Source of the DNA: Augochlora pura
Taxonomy: Eukaryota > Arthropoda > Insecta > Hymenoptera > Halictidae
Length of the DNA: 64,000 nucleotides
Direction: 5' to 3'
Assembly (NCBI RefSeq): GCF_028453695.1
Contig: NC_135779.1
Span: 2,480,001-2,544,000 of the forward strand
Under the pieces are notes generated by a model that was not told the DNA's origin, ran no database searches, and saw nothing but the letters and a program-made list of their open reading frames with translations. The stretch's first letter is position 1, and every line of letters starts with the position of its first letter. Both the position numbers and the translations under genes were made by a program. Shown piece after piece: positions 1-11,188 of this stretch.

Positions 1-100
1 TATTAAATTGGACCGGTTCCAGCACCGTTCTTCCGACGATTAACGAGCCGACCGGGGATCCGAGAGGTCGTAACAAACGAGAACCATCGATCGGTTTCAG

Positions 101-248
101 GAGGCGATCGTCAGGAGGCTCGGCCCCAACGCTCACGCTTTCACCATGGTAATCACCCCGTTAGCACCCCCGTCGGTGCAATTGGTCCCAGCGAAGGAGT
201 ACAATGGCGCGCCCATAGGGAGCAGCTACGACGTCCGCGTCTACGTAG
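101..248 (+). CDS. Arrestin exon (N-domain, first visible)
   Basis: Acceptor tcggtttcag precedes GAG at 101 and donor gtgagt follows 248. The reading begins EAIVRRLGPNAHAFTM, matching the arrestin stretch leading to the PPSVxL strand, and continues APPSVQLVPAKEYNGAPIG. It starts in phase 0 and leaves one base (G) for the next exon. The ATG at 146 is internal and not the start. Confidence 0.88.
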
Positions 249-3200
249 GTGAGTCCAACGAATTTCGGTCCTCCTGCTCTCGTACAAGCGATTTTACGAT
301 ATCCGTGCCAGATAATACTCTGCATCGCGATTCATTGCACGTAACTTAGCTGTTCGCATTTTTATGCAACGTTCATCTTTCACTGTTCTTTTTTTTTTTT
401 TATATACGTTTTATGTTATCCGCGTTTGTACTCGACGCGCAGCTTTTTACCGGTCTCTGCCGGCCAGAATTCCAGATTTGCTCTCTTCGTTTGTTACGAA
501 GCCAACGGTAACGTGGTTCCTTGTGACAGCTCTGTGGATTATCGTTGAAAAGTACTTCACAAAGAGGAGAACCGGACGGGAATAAAGGATACGCGTTGCT
601 GGTATTCGGGGACGGAATATTCGCGAAACGGATCTGCTACATTTTGTACCAGCAGAGCTAATTAAAAACATTGAAGCCGTACGGCCGTTCAATAGCTCTC
701 CAGGAATTTTGTTTTATTGTCCGTGGGTATTTGTGGGCAAATTTGATTTCGGATGAAAATAAAATTGCTTGAAATAATCTGGTTCCGACCGTTATTCTCA
801 GCGGGCGTTGTTTAAAAACAAAAATGGTATCGACTCGTTCGGGACAAAGGCGATACCAGATAAATCATTTCAATGTTTCTTTATTTAAAATCGGTTCAAG
901 TAAATAATCACGAAAATAATAATGAACGAAATGATTTTCTTTCATGAAATCCTCGTGTTTAAAGCTATGACCTCTTTGCGGGGAAATGATCCACAAGATA
1001 ACAGTGATCGAAAAGGTTTCATTATATGCGGTCGACGCAACGATTTTGTTTAAAGCAGAAAGCTGTAAGCCAGCCCCCCGAACGTTAAATTTAATTCAAC
1101 AGTTGCTTCGAATAATTATTTTATACAATTATGGATTGACCCGTGGTCCAGACTGTTGGTTCGATCGTCTAACTAAGGCTCGCGCGGTCCAATTTCAGCT
1201 AACGAAATTGTAGCGGGCCAGTTTTCCGAATGTTGCGTCTCACAGAAGAATTTCGCGTGATCCGTCGTCGGAGAACGGGACAAACGAGCGTTGATTGCGC
1301 GATCTATCCTCCCGCGGTTCGCGAGCGGGTCCCATAGTTTCTCGGTGTAAAGTCGCCGACTTAACAATCCCCCCCTCCCCGGCCGTGTTACGCCCGCGCT
1401 GCCGCAAATTCAATTATCCCGGTGTCGGCCAGCACTGTCAAGACACGGTACACCGGTCGACCGAATTACCCGCCGTCGCAGCGTTTCGGTAAATAACGGC
1501 GGCCAGACGATTCTCGACTCGCCACCCTCGAAAGAAACTCAGTCATTTAGCTTTTTAATCCTTTACACTCGGCGCTGTTTAACCTCCGCGGCGCAAACAT
1601 TTGTCCCGGCCAAATACTTTCCAGTCTACGTTCGTCGTTTCTCTGTTATTTATGCGAAGCGAAGCGCGTTTTCTCGCATTTGAATTACTGGTAATTTATT
1701 AAATGAAAACCGATTTAGAAATGTGGTTAATGTCGTGAACTATGGTACCGCGATTCTCAACCTTTACAATCGCCGACGATTGTACAGTATTTTGGAGAAT
1801 AAATGTTTCTCTTTCATCCGACTCGATTTGCGAGAGATAATATCTAGAAAGCCAAATGTATAGTGTAGACTACGGTATAAATAATCCTCCATGTAAATTG
1901 ACTGAGATGAAAGTGAACCACTTATTCTTTAAACCACTGTACGATATTAGCGACTTCGTATGGCATCGTGCCGGCAGTCAAGGATTAATGGCGCCACTCG
2001 AGTGCAAATGATTAAATATCGCGCTGGAAGGCGTTCTTCTTTGTGCGCGAATACCTCCTGACATCGACGAAAGATGACTATGGATCTTGCACCGGGAAGG
2101 CCATAAGTATACACTCAGATACGATATTCCGAGCTCGTTACATCAGCCGAGTTATAAAATAAATGTTTGCAATTTTCGGGTTAATGATTTTAATTTAAAG
2201 CAAGATTGGAAACCGTGATCGAGACCATTTTAAAAAATTAATAAAAGAGATTTTTTTAATTCGATTTCAACCCCTTGCCGTATTTTAACGAGCCAGACTC
2301 ATGACGTAGATTCGTATTAATATCCTAAAATTATGTTCTGTTGCAATCAATATTTAAACACTCTAGCAAATGTAGACACACAATAAGTATAAATTTTCTT
2401 TTTCTTCTAAGAAATTATTATAACGAAAAAGGTGCTTACAATGGTGACTACAAAGAAAATGATACGACAAGGGGTTAAATCGTATACGCATTACTTCATA
2501 TCTCAGCCGGTCCTGCGACCTCAGAAATCGTGTTTCAGACAGTATTTTGAGAATCGATGTTACAAAGCCGGTTTTATATGCGCAGCAGAGCAACCGGACG
2601 AGAAGCTGCAGCGAAAAACGACCGTCAGCATGGGCATCCGAGTTATTCAACGAACCACCAAACCTCCACTGCCAGCGTCCACGGTCTACAGCGTGCCGGT
2701 GTCTGAAAGCCCGTCTTCGGACTCGAGAAGCCAGGCTTGCAAAACCAGAGTCTCGTTCGCGGAGAATGAGATCGCCGAAGATCAAGGTGAGTTTACTTCC
2801 TCAACAACCTAACCCTTTGCACTCGAGTGGCGCCTCCGAAGCGCCAATGAAAATTGTTATATAATTAATAAGATAATGTTGACATTATCGAAGACCCTTC
2901 TGGTAAAAGCGTAACAGTTTTACGAGTCACGAGATTCGATCTCATACGCGCAAATTATACTAAGTACTATAGTATAGTTGGTCGAAATAGCAGTTTTGGA
3001 TCTAAGCTTAAAATGGCTTTGAGTGCAGAGAGTTAACACAACCGTGCCAATCTCGACTGCCTACTATGTTACGAATAATTCTGCTGAGAATTCAAAATTG
3101 AAAACATTTGCTTCAAATAATTATTTTAATTTGTTTTATTGCGCTTCGTTCTCCAGAAATATTTTATTTATATGTTAATAGCAAAAAGTTAATATAACAG

Positions 3201-6200
3201 AAGAGTTCTCGAAGCGATAGCTAAAAGAAGAACTTTTGAAACAGATTCATATCTGCGCGATAAAAGGGATCTACGTCTATCGCATTATCGTATACAAGAA
3301 AATCCGAGCGGAAATGTTGAAAGAAATCAAAATTCGATATACATCTGGATTGCAGAGAACAGCGGCTCGTACGCGGCAGTGGAGAAGCCGTTTCTATTCG
3401 GCGACGGCCGCGTTCGCTTGGAAGGGAAACTGGATCGCGCGATCTACGCCCACGGAGATTCAATCGAGGTCCAGATCCACGTGATCAACAATAGCAGAAA
3501 ATCGGTGCGGAGGATCAAGGTGAGAAAAACAGTGCCAATAGATTTTGATATCCGCGTTCTGTTCGAAGAGCTCCGAGGATAATCTCATAGACGTCCTGCC
3601 ATAGGGTCCTGCCTAGTTCAGAATTACAACGTTCACCCGGTAGACCCGCCGCGCCGCTACGCGAGCCAACCAGCTGCGCGTCATTGCTCACTCTTCGCGT
3701 AGCTACTTTCCCCGTGAACATTGATTGCAACAGCATCGCGGATTGATGTTTAGTTAATTAATAAATCGCGGCTTCCATCCGCGCGAATAGCGCTCGAACA
3801 ATCTCGCCAGGACAAACGCAATTAAATTTTAACGAAACCAATAATTTGGGTCGTTTGATAATTTAACTCGTCACGTTTATTATCACGGCTCATGCATAGG
3901 GAAACCTGTACCGTGTTTTTCTTTCTATCCAAAACGCGCGTTCGCGACCGCGGTTAGCCGACTTCCCTGAAACTGTTCCCCCAGGTAGACGAACCGCCCG
4001 TTCTCGAATGACAAAAGCTTTCGCTCAGGCAGCAATTGGTTCGCGCGATACCGCAAAAGTGTCCGCTAAAATGAAAACAGATAGTTGATCGACAGGTGGG
4101 AGAGCGTTATTGAAAACGATAGCCGACTAGCAAACCGGGCGAACTTCGTTTCGCCACCAGATGGCTTCGTTTTTTGTAATATTTCGTTTGGGGATTAAAA
4201 GATGAAGAAAAGTTACTTTTTTGTTTTATAAACCATATTGGTTTGTAGTACATGCTATGTATCAGAGATGGCGCTATATGTGAAAAATGATTTTCCCTGT
4301 TTTCCTGCTTTTCTGTTGAAATTTTTCCAGAATTTTGGTTGCTATAAACCTTACGGAGCCCGAGACCTTTCCAACGAATGTAAAACCGTGGAAATCGGTT
4401 CGTGCGTTCTGGAGTTATAGCGTCAGGAAGGAAAACTCGACTTATTTTTATATAATAGATATCTCGATAATTGAAAGTCGCGGCCCGTGGCAGAGGCGAA
4501 TCCATTTCAATTTGCGCTAGAAAGACGTGATTGCGGGTCGAGCCAGGAAATTCATCTTGCGATTCTCGGGGACGAGAGAAGAATAATCGTTCGCCGTCAA
4601 GAAACCTTGTTTGCCCGGTTTCCCTGTTGATTCCTCGAGTGTGCAGGCCGGCCCGGGCCGTTATCGCGACCACAATCATCCCCGTGGACTGAAATGTTAC
4701 GCGATGATACGAAAACGCGGAGGACGACCGTGGGCGGCGTCGTTCGAACTCCCCGTGAACGCGCGTCATGAAATAAACATGAGCCGCGTGTGCTCCAGTC
4801 GAACCGCGCCCGTTATCCTGGAATCTGAAAGCTTATGGAGTCGACGGAGCCGTAGAACCGCGCCGTCACACCATGAGAGTCGAAGCGCGATCCAACGAGC
4901 GTCTGACTGTGCGCCGACTTATACCACTGTGATCGGGGCTAAAACTGTATTTACAGCGGCGACATTACCACGTTGCTTATAAAATCGAAGCGCGTCGATT
5001 CGCAAGCGCTGCTTGTAAAATTTACGTCACGATTTTCAAGTGCAAACGAGCTTGCACGGAATGGCACATTTCGGAGTCTCGATCTTGGACATGCGTCATT
5101 ATTTGCTTGTCCGATGACTCCCGTGAATATAAACTCTGTCTTTCAAATAGAATTTGTACAAAGTTCGAGTAATTCGAGTCCTGTTATTCCTACAAAACGA
5201 TGTGAATCGACGACGGTAGTCGAACCGTTAAGGTTCAACAATGTAACATAACGAGGTTCTGCACGTTCTAAAGAATTACAGGACGTGCTTCGCGGAGACG
5301 GCGAGGACAATAAAAAGTGCAATCAGGCGCATGAATACGGGCGGTGGTTGTAACTCGTTTAATTGCAACCTCCCGGAGTTATGTTCCTTGGAGAACGATC
5401 CGCTTGTAAACCGATCGATTTGTAGAATCCACGGTCGACGGGAATCGCGACAAAGTACGCGCGGAGAAGCAAAACGGAGAAAGAAGTTTGCAAAAGATTG
5501 TCGGATCATTGAATGGAGCGACGCTAAGACCCTCTTCGAAGTTCAGCTCGAACCGTTTCTGTATGCACAGAGCGCCGGGATCCGTCGAGATATGGCAGCG
5601 CCTGTTGCGCCTGACCATCGACGGTCCACTATCACTGGCGCGCCCTTGTTCCCATTCAGGCCGCCGATCCCCTTTCGAACTCCGAGTTACTCGCCGGCAA
5701 CTCGGAGATGGCAGTCGAAGAATTAATTAAAGATAGTCGCTTCGATCTGGTCGCCTTCTTACGCATTCACCGAACGGCGACCGTTCCGACGCCGAAGAAT
5801 AATTACATTTACGTTGCGCCTTCGAGCACGCGGGATCTTGGCTTCTCATCTCGACACTGTGCCGCGGCTTTGCTCGCGAAAGTAACGCTCGTAATTGGAT
5901 AAAGTGGACGGTGCTTTTATTCCGCGGAAACTTAATGAAATGGAGAAGTAATGTTTCCTTTTGCAGACGCCGCTTCCTTTGAGAGTGCATTAAATTGTTC
6001 GGAAAGTAATTTCACCCTTCCGATGATATTTATTAAATCTTTCCGTCGATAAAACGCGAACGTTTCGCGAGGTATCCAAGGTTGCCATAAATATGAAAAA
6101 CATTTCCTTTGCTCTTGAAATAAAGTTCCGGAGGAATGTATATGTATTTTCTATAAATTACGAAACGATCACGGAATTCGCCGATCGACATCGCAGTCGG

Positions 6201-9200
6201 AGATGATTTTCCAGTCGAAACGCGGCTTAGCGAAGGGGAAGCGAACTTTCCGCGGCGAAGAAGCCAATTAGCGTGAAACTTTGCGCCGAAATAGCATAAT
6301 GGGCCGCATTAAGCGAGCACAGAAACACGGAGTATTTTGTAAACGTAGAGGAAACTAAGCCCGACAACGGAAACGCGTGCGCGCACCTCGCCTAATCTTG
6401 TTGCGAAACCGTACCACCTCGGATCGTTGCCCGCAATATTATGGTTGAACTCTGACCGGTGGACGTTGCATTAACGCAAGAAATAACGCCGGGAATGTAT
6501 CTGTGCCGCAATCCGTTGCCTGCCATAAGCTCGGAATTCGCGCCGCTATTTAACCATAACTATTTCGCGAATTACAATCGTTCGCTCCGTAGATACTCGA
6601 TGATGGTAATATCTTTCTCGATTAGCGAATATTATAGAAACTTTCGTGAGTCACTTTATAGAAAAAAATCAATTGCGAGTTTATCTTTCATGTCTAAGTT
6701 ATCTTGAAAGTAACCTAAGTCCATTTGTCATTTTTGTTACTGCAGTGTATATTATTCACCTAATAATTGCTATAATTTTAATAAGAATCGTAAATTCTAA
6801 ATCACCAAGCATCGCTTTGTCTAATTAAATAATTTCGATAACTAGCGTATTGTTACTCCAAGGATTCGCGATAGAAGAGCCTAATTTGATTTTGATTTAA
6901 AAGACGCGAATAACATCGACATTCAGCAGAACATTCTTCCGCGAGGATTTGCATTTCTCGTGTATCTCGCAAAAGACCCTTCGGAAGTTCCAGAAGGACC
7001 AGGTCTTCCTTAAATCTCCCCTAAGTGTGCCAGACAAAAATCTTAATTGCCGGCCGACATACTCAGCCACGGAAACGTATCGCCTCGATTTGAATGAAAA
7101 GACCGTTTGCGTTCTGAAAAACCGCGGGCCGAATGCAAATGCGCGGCCCACGTGGAGACACGGACCAGTTTGCGAAACCGTCGTTAAGATGCGAGATCGA
7201 GAGAGTAGAGAAAAGATAGCCGGGGAAGTGCTCCGGAGAAACACGCCGGGTAGCTTGGTCCCGTGTCTCTCTGCGGCTGATAAGTAGACCATGGATTTTA
7301 CGCGTTCACAGAATTTGTCCCCGGGTTCGGATCTATCTCCGAATACGACAGAGCAAAGAAATTTCTTTATCATACCAATACTTATAAATTGGACTGTATC
7401 GACATGGAGATCTGACACGCGTCATTCGAAAAAATTATTGTACTGCTCCACCTTCTCTGATAAAACTCTGCTTTTCTCTGCTTAACTCTGTTATGTGGCA
7501 CAGTTCATTGGGGATCATTGGCGAGTATTTGTTTGGAAAAGAGCTCGATACCTGTTAACTTTGTTCCGACGGTTCGGCAAACATAGCGACGCGTGGGTGG
7601 GGGAAACGATCATTTTCGTCGGAGAAAACTCGGCGAACGCGACTCGCTGTTTCGCGGGACCTAGGATTAATCACGCTTCGCTTTAACCTTTCACCTCGCG
7701 CAGATCTTCATCGTGCAACACGTGGACGTGTGCATGTTCAGCAACGGGAAGTTCAAGAACGTGGTTGCCCGTCTGTCGTCGCAGGAGGGCTGCCCCATCG
7801 CGTCCGGCAGCTCCATGAGAAGGAGTTACACCCTCAGACCGATGAAGGGCTCCACCAAGAATTGGATCGCGTTGGAGGACAGCTACACCAAGGCGGGAGC
7901 CAATTTAGCCTCCACGGTCGTCTGCCCTGGAACCTCGCCAGACGACAGGAACGTTTTCGCGATTTACGTGTCGTACTACGTGAAGGTAATAATACTTGCG
8001 CCGTTCCGCGACGAATTTCGCTCAGGGGGGAGAAGTATGAAACTAAAAAGGGACCTTCGAGTCATCGCTATTTTCGAACCGGGCCACTTTAGAATTTTAC
8101 GATTGTCGCCTATTCTCGTGGAAACTCCGGAATTCTCCTGTCACGGACTACTTGCTGAATCGAGCCGAATCTTCTTTTATAGCCAGCCACGAAGTTCGCC
8201 CTGTTCATTTCTACCCGATTGAGGAACGAACTTCGTGGCTCGTAGATCGGGTTATAAGTATAAGGGCGATGCGCAAATTAGTCCCCATGAATTTTTAGTT
8301 CCTTCATATGGTTTAACAAAATTTTTCGGATCAAAGGTAATTTTAACCACGAAATATCGTGGAGATTGATTCGTGGCCCTCCCTGTACATAAAAGATCGT
8401 CTCTGTACGCGAAACGAGGTTTCGCTTAACTAATTTTTGCCCAACAATACTCTTTATTGCCCCGTTACTTAGGAAGTAACTAAAACTCGGTTCAACGAGT
8501 CGAAACAGCGTACAAAAACCGTGTTCACATGCCAGATACTCGCTGCCAAACGCTTGTCTGATGCTGGCGACTGCTGAAACGAAATTGCATTGTTGCGTAA
8601 CCAGCGCAGCGTACTGGCAACGGGATTTTTTGCACAGACTTCCGAAAGGGAAACGGACTTTGATCAGATCTCGTTCTCCGTTTGTCTTTACCCTTCCCAT
8701 CTATTTTATTGCTTGCAAGTAGATTGTAGATTTTGCGCATTTATGATCAAAACGAATGAAATGCGGAACAGAGAGAGCATCGAAAGAATTTAAGCTCCCT
8801 GTTACAATTATTAAGAGAAGCAGATTTTTATGCAATTTCTGTCTCTATGTATTAAATTGAATGTTTTATAGGAACTCGATGAGATAGACTCTGACACATG
8901 GAACGAACACCCCGAACAACCTAATACACAATTCGTTTAAAAACAAATGATTTGGTTGTTCAAAAAGTTCGTTTCATATTTTATATAATTCGTTTCATTG
9001 AAGTCATATAAAAGATTTAAAAATTTCATTTACCACGAGTAGCTGGGTCACGAAGAGGTGAATGTAACGCAGTCGGGTCTATTTCTATCTCGACAACTAT
9101 ACTAAACATTAGCTGCGACGACTATCTCTACTTCGAATCTCTTTTCTAGCTGTTAACCTCGACCAAAAGTGTTAAATCCTCGACTCGATTTCATCGCGGT

Positions 9201-9537
9201 TCAGATCAATGCAAATTCTAGACTCGACTAATTCGCTTCTCCGCAGGTGAAATTGCTGATCTCGGCGATGGGTGGCGAGGTGTCCCTGAAGCTGCCGTTC
9301 ACGTTGATGCACACGAATACGGACCCCGACCTGGTCGGATTTCCGTCGCCGATCGGCGAGCCGGCTAAACTCTTGGCGAAGCCGAGCGACGATGCATCGG
9401 AGAATCTCGACAGATCGGAGGACAACGGGCACCGGTACAAAGGCAGCAAACTGGAGCCGATCAAGGAGAAGGCGAAAGAGCTGAGGGACATCGACGTGGA
9501 TCTGATAGAGCGCTGCGAGGAGGGCGACAGCACCTGA
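101..9537 (+). CDS. Arrestin gene, five exons visible, 5' end outside window
   Basis: Spliced coding region join(101..248, 2586..2786, 3380..3519, 7704..7985, 9247..9537), 1062 nt, 353 residues plus TGA. Every junction is GT/AG and phases agree. Arrestins bind activated, phosphorylated GPCRs in the cytosol and uncouple them from G proteins. The arrestin fold is recognisable: the N-domain end with VQLVPAKEYNGAPIG, then a Ser-rich loop, then the C-domain start EKPFLFGDGRVRLEG, HVINNSRKSVRRIK, QHVDVCMF, NLASTVVCPG, YYVKVKLL and LPFTLMH. Roughly the first 60-70 residues of the family are missing and should be in exons left of the window. The Ser/Pro-rich insert (exon 2586-2786) is longer than in beta-arrestins, and the tail has no DxxFxxF-type AP2 motif. 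It looks more like a divergent insect arrestin than kurtz (beta-arrestin) or the classic phosrestins; that subfamily call is inference. The intron after exon 2 carries a piggyBac-type MITE. Confidence 0.9.
249..2585 (+). other. Arrestin intron
   Basis: No coding signal recognised. The interval 1559-2011 is bounded by inverted TTAATCCTTTACACTC-like ends and may be an old mobile element (listed separately). The rest is unremarkable AT-rich sequence. Confidence 0.7.
1559..2011. mobile_element. Possible old piggyBac-type non-autonomous element
   Basis: The left end reads TTAA-TCCTTTACACTCGGCGC at 1555. The right end, read on the minus strand from 2015, is TTAA-TCATTTGCACTCGAG followed by TGGCGCC. 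Both resemble the end of the better-preserved copy at 2813-3031 (CCCTTTGCACTCGAGTGGCGCC). The 453-bp length is about twice that of the other copies, so these could be the ends of two different fragments. Confidence 0.35.
2586..2786 (+). CDS. Arrestin exon with Ser/Pro-rich insert
   Basis: Acceptor atatgcgcag, donor gtgagt. Frame continues AEQPDEKLQRKTTVSMGIRV, the conserved end of the arrestin N-domain, then a low-complexity Ser/Pro loop (KPPLPASTVYSVPVSESPSS) and ENEIAEDQ before the C-domain. It enters in phase 1 and leaves in phase 1. The loop is longer than the hinge of vertebrate arrestins. Confidence 0.88.
2813..3031. mobile_element. piggyBac-type MITE, copy 1
   Basis: 219-bp element between CTAA (2809-2812, a decayed TTAA) and TTAA (3032-3035). 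Left end CCCTTTGCACTCGAGTGGC; right end on the minus strand CTCTCTGCACTCAAAGCC. TTAA target plus CCC-starting ends is the piggyBac pattern. No coding capacity. It begins 27 bases after the donor of the arrestin exon 2586-2786. Confidence 0.75.
3380..3519 (+). CDS. Arrestin exon (start of C-domain)
   Basis: Acceptor acgcggcag, donor gtgaga. Encodes VEKPFLFGDGRVRLEGKLDR, then AIYAHGDSIEVQIHVINN and SRKSVRRIK, the well-conserved LD-x-IYYHG / V-NNS-K-VK-IK segment of arrestins. It enters in phase 1 and leaves in phase 0. Confidence 0.92.
3520..7703 (+). other. Arrestin intron (4.2 kb)
   Basis: Open frames occur on both strands, the longest being minus 4107-4769, but none shows a recognisable domain or paired splice sites. 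No tRNA or structured repeat was recognised. Confidence 0.65.
7704..7985 (+). CDS. Arrestin exon (C-domain core)
   Basis: Acceptor cacctcgcgcag, donor gtaata. 94 whole codons: IFIVQHVDVCMFSNGKFKNV, then EGCPIASGSS, YTLRPMKGSTKNWIALEDSY, ANLASTVVCPG and IYVSYYVK. These match the arrestin core strands (QxxDICLF, NLASST, I-VSY-VKVKL). Phase 0 at both ends. Confidence 0.95.
7986..9246 (+). other. Arrestin intron with perfect hairpin
   Basis: Non-coding. It holds a perfect 14-bp inverted repeat at 8185-8198 / 8227-8240 with a 28-base loop. Nothing else recognised. Confidence 0.7.
8185..8240. repeat. Perfect inverted repeat (hairpin) in arrestin intron
   Basis: Arms AGCCACGAAGTTCG (8185-8198) and CGAACTTCGTGGCT (8227-8240). 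Further pairing is possible between acccgat in the loop and atcgggt just outside the right arm. Function unknown. Confidence 0.75.
9247..9537 (+). CDS. Arrestin terminal coding exon
   Basis: Acceptor cttctccgcag; ends at TGA 9535-9537. VKLLISAMGGEVSLKLPFTL and MH complete the C-domain. The tail then runs about 70 residues, rich in charged residues, ending IDVDLIERCEEGDST. The position of DLIER corresponds to the LIEL-D clathrin box of beta-arrestins, but the second hydrophobic residue and the acid after it are replaced by R and C. No FxxFxxxR motif follows. This suggests weak or absent clathrin/AP2 coupling (inference). Confidence 0.93.
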   Translation: MKLLISAMGGEVSLKLPFTLMHTNTDPDLVGFPSPIGEPAKLLAKPSDDASENLDRSEDNGHRYKGSKLEPIKEKAKELRDIDVDLIERCEEGDST

Positions 9538-10515
9538 GGGCAGGTGCAAACCGCCGAAGCAACGAGGTCGTCGTCGAGGAGCAACAGCGACTCGAAAAAC
9601 GTGAAGACCACGAACCACAGGAACTGCAAGCTGGGATTCGACATACACAGGGCTTGGTGCTGCTTCAGGAGGGCTTCTTAGTAATGCACGAGCCTAATTT
9701 TATGACATGATAAACGCAAGTGGCAAAACATCGAGATGAACTTCGCGAGGAAGTCTCGCGTATCCTGCGAATACGTTTTCGTCGATGGTTTCGATACGAG
9801 ATCCTTGTCTGAAATGGGACAGCTTGTCATCCTTGTCTGAGAGCTCTTTGTCTGAAATGGGAAATTCACTGACAGTTCATGCTTTGCGAGACCTATGGTA
9901 TAACGTCGACGGATATCAATCTAACAGACCACTGTGTTACCACTTTGCCAATGAAACTGAGTAAATCGTTGCGAGACTCCCGTGCGGTTCCTACTCACGA
10001 CGTTCCTACGGTGAAAGTTATACTGCCCTTCCGATTGTTCTCCAACTCACGGTGAAGTGATTCTGGATCACACCCTGTGGAATCTACTCATCCTGACTCG
10101 CACACAAACACGCGCGCACACACGGACACGCACACGCGCACCAAACCCACCTCGGGAGTCAATTGTACACACGAAAAATGATATATACATATTATATATA
10201 TATATACATCTGAGATCTATTTTTTTAGCTGGCGATCGTCATGTAATTTCTAGGTTTTTATTTGTCTCGACGTGAATGTTCTGTGTAACTAAGCTAAGCA
10301 TCCTCTAAAGTCACTGTACCTTGTAGGATAGTACCTTTTCGATGGACCGAGAGAAGAATCTAGTACATGCAAGAGATGTACAGACCGTGTCTTTGTTATC
10401 GATAATAGTAAGCTACCTGCATACGAACGTGTAACAGTATGCGTGGAACGCACGCCTAATGTTGTGAACAGCTTGTGAATGATTTACTATTAAACGGGAA
10501 TTTTATGATATGTAC
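9538..10515 (+). other. Arrestin 3' UTR
   Basis: Sequence after the stop has no conserved coding. It includes CA-rich (about 10100-10140) and TA-rich (about 10180-10207) stretches and ends near an ATTAAA signal at 10489. The 3' end is inferred. Confidence 0.55.
10489..10494 (+). terminator. Candidate poly(A) signal (ATTAAA) for arrestin
   Basis: ATTAAA in a context followed by a T/G-rich stretch (tgatatgtactatgggcttg) about 20 bases on. It is the first clear signal after 950 bases of 3' UTR. Confidence 0.45.
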
Positions 10516-10871
10516 TATGGGCTTGATTATTGGAACAGGTTACATTTTCATCCCCGATTAAAATGCGTGATGAAAGTACAGGTAAGAAATTATGTGTTGT
10601 AAATTTTAAATTAATAATAGTTTACTATAGTTGTGAGATAATAATATGTCTGGAAATATGTAGAAGAATTATTAAGTTTTCTTTAAGTAAATGTTCACCC
10701 ATTTCCAGTTTTGTCACAACGCAGAACTTTTTATTTCTCCCAGATGCCATTTAAATTGACGTATTTCAATCAAGCTAGATACCATAATTAAAGCAAAATG
10801 CTTGAATTAAAAAATAAATAGATAATAGGTATAATATAGCTACTATGAGCAATTCAGTTTCTAACCATTTT

Positions 10872-10943
10872 TAAGGAACGTACGTTCCTTATCGGCTATA
10901 TAATATATATTATATAATATATATATGTTCCTTTAAGGAACAT
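10872..10943. repeat. AT-rich element flanked by two related palindromes
   Basis: A perfect 20-bp palindrome TAAGGAACGTACGTTCCTTA at 10872-10891. Then come about 30 bases of TA repeats, then ATGTTCCTT-T-AAGGAACAT at 10925-10943. The two ends share TAAGGAAC. This could be a very small MITE or fold-back element. It lies downstream of the last visible janus/PHPT1 exon. Confidence 0.55.
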
Positions 10944-11014
10944 CCGTTGACTAGATGAGCAGGTTATATTAAACATATATACAGTATTAAGAAGAGCATT
11001 ACAAATCAACTCAC

Positions 11015-11188
11015 CATGGTAGGGACACTTGGCATAACCCCTGACGATAGGTTTTGTTGCTTTAGTGTTTTCATCTTGCACATTAATTAAAATATACTTG
11101 AATCTTCCGTGACCTTCGATATCCACATCAGGCACTTTGTTCAAAGTCTCAGACATCGTAGCGTAACGTCTATTGGCTGAGAGAAATG
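11015..11188 (-). CDS. Janus/PHPT1 second exon
   Basis: Acceptor ctgatttacag, donor gtgagt, 174 nt (phase 1 in, phase 1 out). Encodes the VPDVDI, GRFKYILI and IVRGYAKCPYH signatures of the family. Confidence 0.8.

Noticed and set aside
4107..4769. 220-codon minus-strand ORF in an arrestin intron
   Set aside because: No domain, no paired splice sites, composition mixed; probably chance.
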